Origin: Fidelibacterota bacterium
GTDB taxonomy: Bacteria; Fidelibacterota; UBA2242
NCBI GenBank assembly: GCA_003527965.1
Contig: DPVY01000170.1
Coordinates: 1 to 7,222, forward strand
Direction of reading: 5' to 3'
DNA length: 7,222 nt
The notes under the pieces are model-generated. The model made no database searches, was not told where the DNA came from, and was given only the letters and a program-made list of their open reading frames with translations. The translations under genes were made by a program, and so were the position numbers. Of this stretch, positions 6,187 to 7,222 are shown one piece after another (position 1 is the stretch's first letter; every line of letters starts with the position of its first letter).

Positions 6187-7222
6187 CTACCTTACAAGCA
6201 TCGAAGCGACAATCTCCCTTAATCTTCCGGCGGAAATTCCTTCCGATTCAGGCAGAACATCATCTTGTTTATAATTTTTGAGCAAATCCAGAGCGTTTGT
6301 AAAATGTTTCACCGCCGCCGCTCGATTGCCCTGAAGATGCGCAAGGTTGCCGAGCGTGTAATGGGCAAGAATAAAATTATGGTCGAGAAAGATCACCCGG
6401 TTGAGCGCCTGACGCGCCTCTTCAACTTTATCCTGTTCCAACAGAATAGTTGCGCGCAGATAGTGCACAGAAGGATTGAGTTTATCCATTGACAACGCCT
6501 TTTCGCACCACTCCAGCGCCTCTTTGAGTTTGCCCTGGTTGGCTTTGGTTTTCGCCATGAGAACAGTCGCCTCAATAACATTCTCATTCTGTGCTATTAT
6601 CTGTTCAAGCGTCGCGACGGCTTCCTGATAGCGCCCGTTTAGAAAATTATCCAGGGCATCTTTGTAAGTAACTTGCGCTCGCTCCGGCAAAACCTTTTTC
6701 AAAGATCCAGTGGCGGTTTTTTTGCGTCCTGTGGCTTCCGATTCGCTTCCGGGTCGAAAAACAGAACGGTGCATAGAAACTGACGGTGTTTGCTTTGGCT
6801 TCTGGTAGCTGGTTTTTTTAACGCCGGGCTGAGTCTCAACTTTTTCCGTTTGCCCTATAACTTTTTTATAAAGAATGGCGCCGGGAAAGTTCACTGTCAC
6901 GAACTGAGCAAAAAGCCGCTGTGAAACTTCCGCGGGGCTAACAAATATCCAGCCTCCGTTTATCAGAGATTTATAAAAGCGCCGGAGAACCTCCTGCCGT
7001 TCTTTTAGCCCGAAATACATGATAGCGTTTCGGCAAAATATGACATCCATGGCGTTGGTATTATTCAACAGCGACGGATAGCTGTCTTTGATCAAATTGT
7101 GATAAGAAAATGACACCATCTCCTTAATTTCCGGTAAAATCTCGTACTTATTGTCAACCCTTTTTTTGAAATATTTTTCCTTAAAGCCCGGAGGCACATG
7201 TCGGAAAGACCATTCGGTATAA
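6187..7222 (-). CDS. cheR: CheR-type MCP methyltransferase with C-terminal TPR repeats (WspC-like), 5' end cut off
   Basis: Partial gene: the frame is open to the right edge and ends with TAG at 6189-6187, giving 344 visible residues. The family transfers methyl groups from S-adenosylmethionine to receptor glutamates. Seen, in fragment numbering: the C-terminal half of the methyltransferase domain (about 1-115) with WSFRHVPPGFKEKYF, the conserved DVIFCRNAIMYF (59-70), then GGWIFVSPAE in place of the common G-x-SE motif. A polar linker rich in Lys, Ser and Thr follows (about 119-180), then about four TPR units (186-317), and a tail LPESEGISAGRL that I recall from other CheR-TPR proteins. The N-terminal helical region and the SAM-binding glycine motif lie beyond the edge. 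TPRs in such proteins can mediate docking with partners; the MCP here has no C-terminal pentapeptide tether, so docking through the TPR is a reasonable inference. It is separated from cheW by the repeat-rich gap. Confidence 0.94.
   Translation of the reverse strand, partial: YTEWSFRHVPPGFKEKYFKKRVDNKYEILPEIKEMVSFSYHNLIKDSYPSLLNNTNAMDVIFCRNAIMYFGLKERQEVLRRFYKSLINGGWIFVSPAEVSQRLFAQFVTVNFPGAILYKKVIGQTEKVETQPGVKKTSYQKPKQTPSVSMHRSVFRPGSESEATGRKKTATGSLKKVLPERAQVTYKDALDNFLNGRYQEAVATLEQIIAQNENVIEATVLMAKTKANQGKLKEALEWCEKALSMDKLNPSVHYLRATILLEQDKVEEARQALNRVIFLDHNFILAHYTLGNLAHLQGNRAAAVKHFTNALDLLKNYKQDDVLPESEGISAGRLREIVASMLVR

Noticed and set aside
6265..6587. Open frames inside the TPR part of cheR (plus 6265-6492, minus 6393-6587)
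   Set aside because: They overlap a clear CheR-TPR reading frame in other frames and have no recognisable features.
7195..7197. GTG as start codon of the CheR gene
   Set aside because: The frame stays open to the window edge, and the residues just before it (EWSFRHV) continue the conserved methyltransferase domain, so it is an internal codon of a truncated gene.

Overview
The window is almost entirely one chemosensory (chemotaxis-type) gene cluster, with every gene on the minus strand, so transcription runs from right to left. In transcription order it holds the C-terminal part of a CheR methyltransferase with a TPR tail (7222-6187, cut by the right edge), a CheW adaptor with an N-terminal extension (5787-5113, probably starting at 5781), a two-TM methyl-accepting chemotaxis protein (5097-3082), a hybrid CheA kinase with a C-terminal receiver domain (3066-733), and the first 226 codons of a CheB methylesterase (678-1, cut by the left edge). 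All reading frames are intact, and all five proteins carry the residues expected of working members of their families in the parts that are visible.

Layout: cheW, mcp and cheA are separated by only 15 nt each, cheA and cheB by 54 nt, so these four are probably one transcript. The single large gap is the 399 nt between cheR and cheW (5788-6186). No ORF was recognised there. It holds a chain of inverted repeats (5900-5972), two degenerate copies of a GC-rich palindromic repeat (6039-6072 and 6107-6157), short direct repeats, and an AT-rich stretch with a possible promoter for cheW (5834-5862).

How the genes work together (established for the families): the MCP senses a signal through its periplasmic domain and, via CheW, controls CheA autophosphorylation; phosphate passes to receiver domains; CheR adds and CheB removes methyl groups on the MCP for adaptation. 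The combination CheR-TPR + extended CheW + MCP + CheA-receiver fusion + CheB matches the Wsp type of system (WspC, WspD, WspA, WspE, WspF), which in Pseudomonas controls a diguanylate cyclase rather than the flagellar motor. Here the MCP gene sits between the CheW and CheA genes, no second CheW (WspB) is visible, and no output protein lies inside the window. No free CheY, CheD, CheC or flagellar gene is seen. The Wsp-like, non-flagellar role is therefore an inference.

Organism: a bacterium of moderate G+C, most likely with a Gram-negative style envelope. The dispersed palindromic repeats of the gap remind me of uncultivated FCB-group or deltaproteobacterial genomes, but the sequence alone does not fix the lineage. 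I see nothing here that amounts to a wholly new system. The most informative points are the architecture of the cluster, the receptor type and the structured repeat-rich gap.
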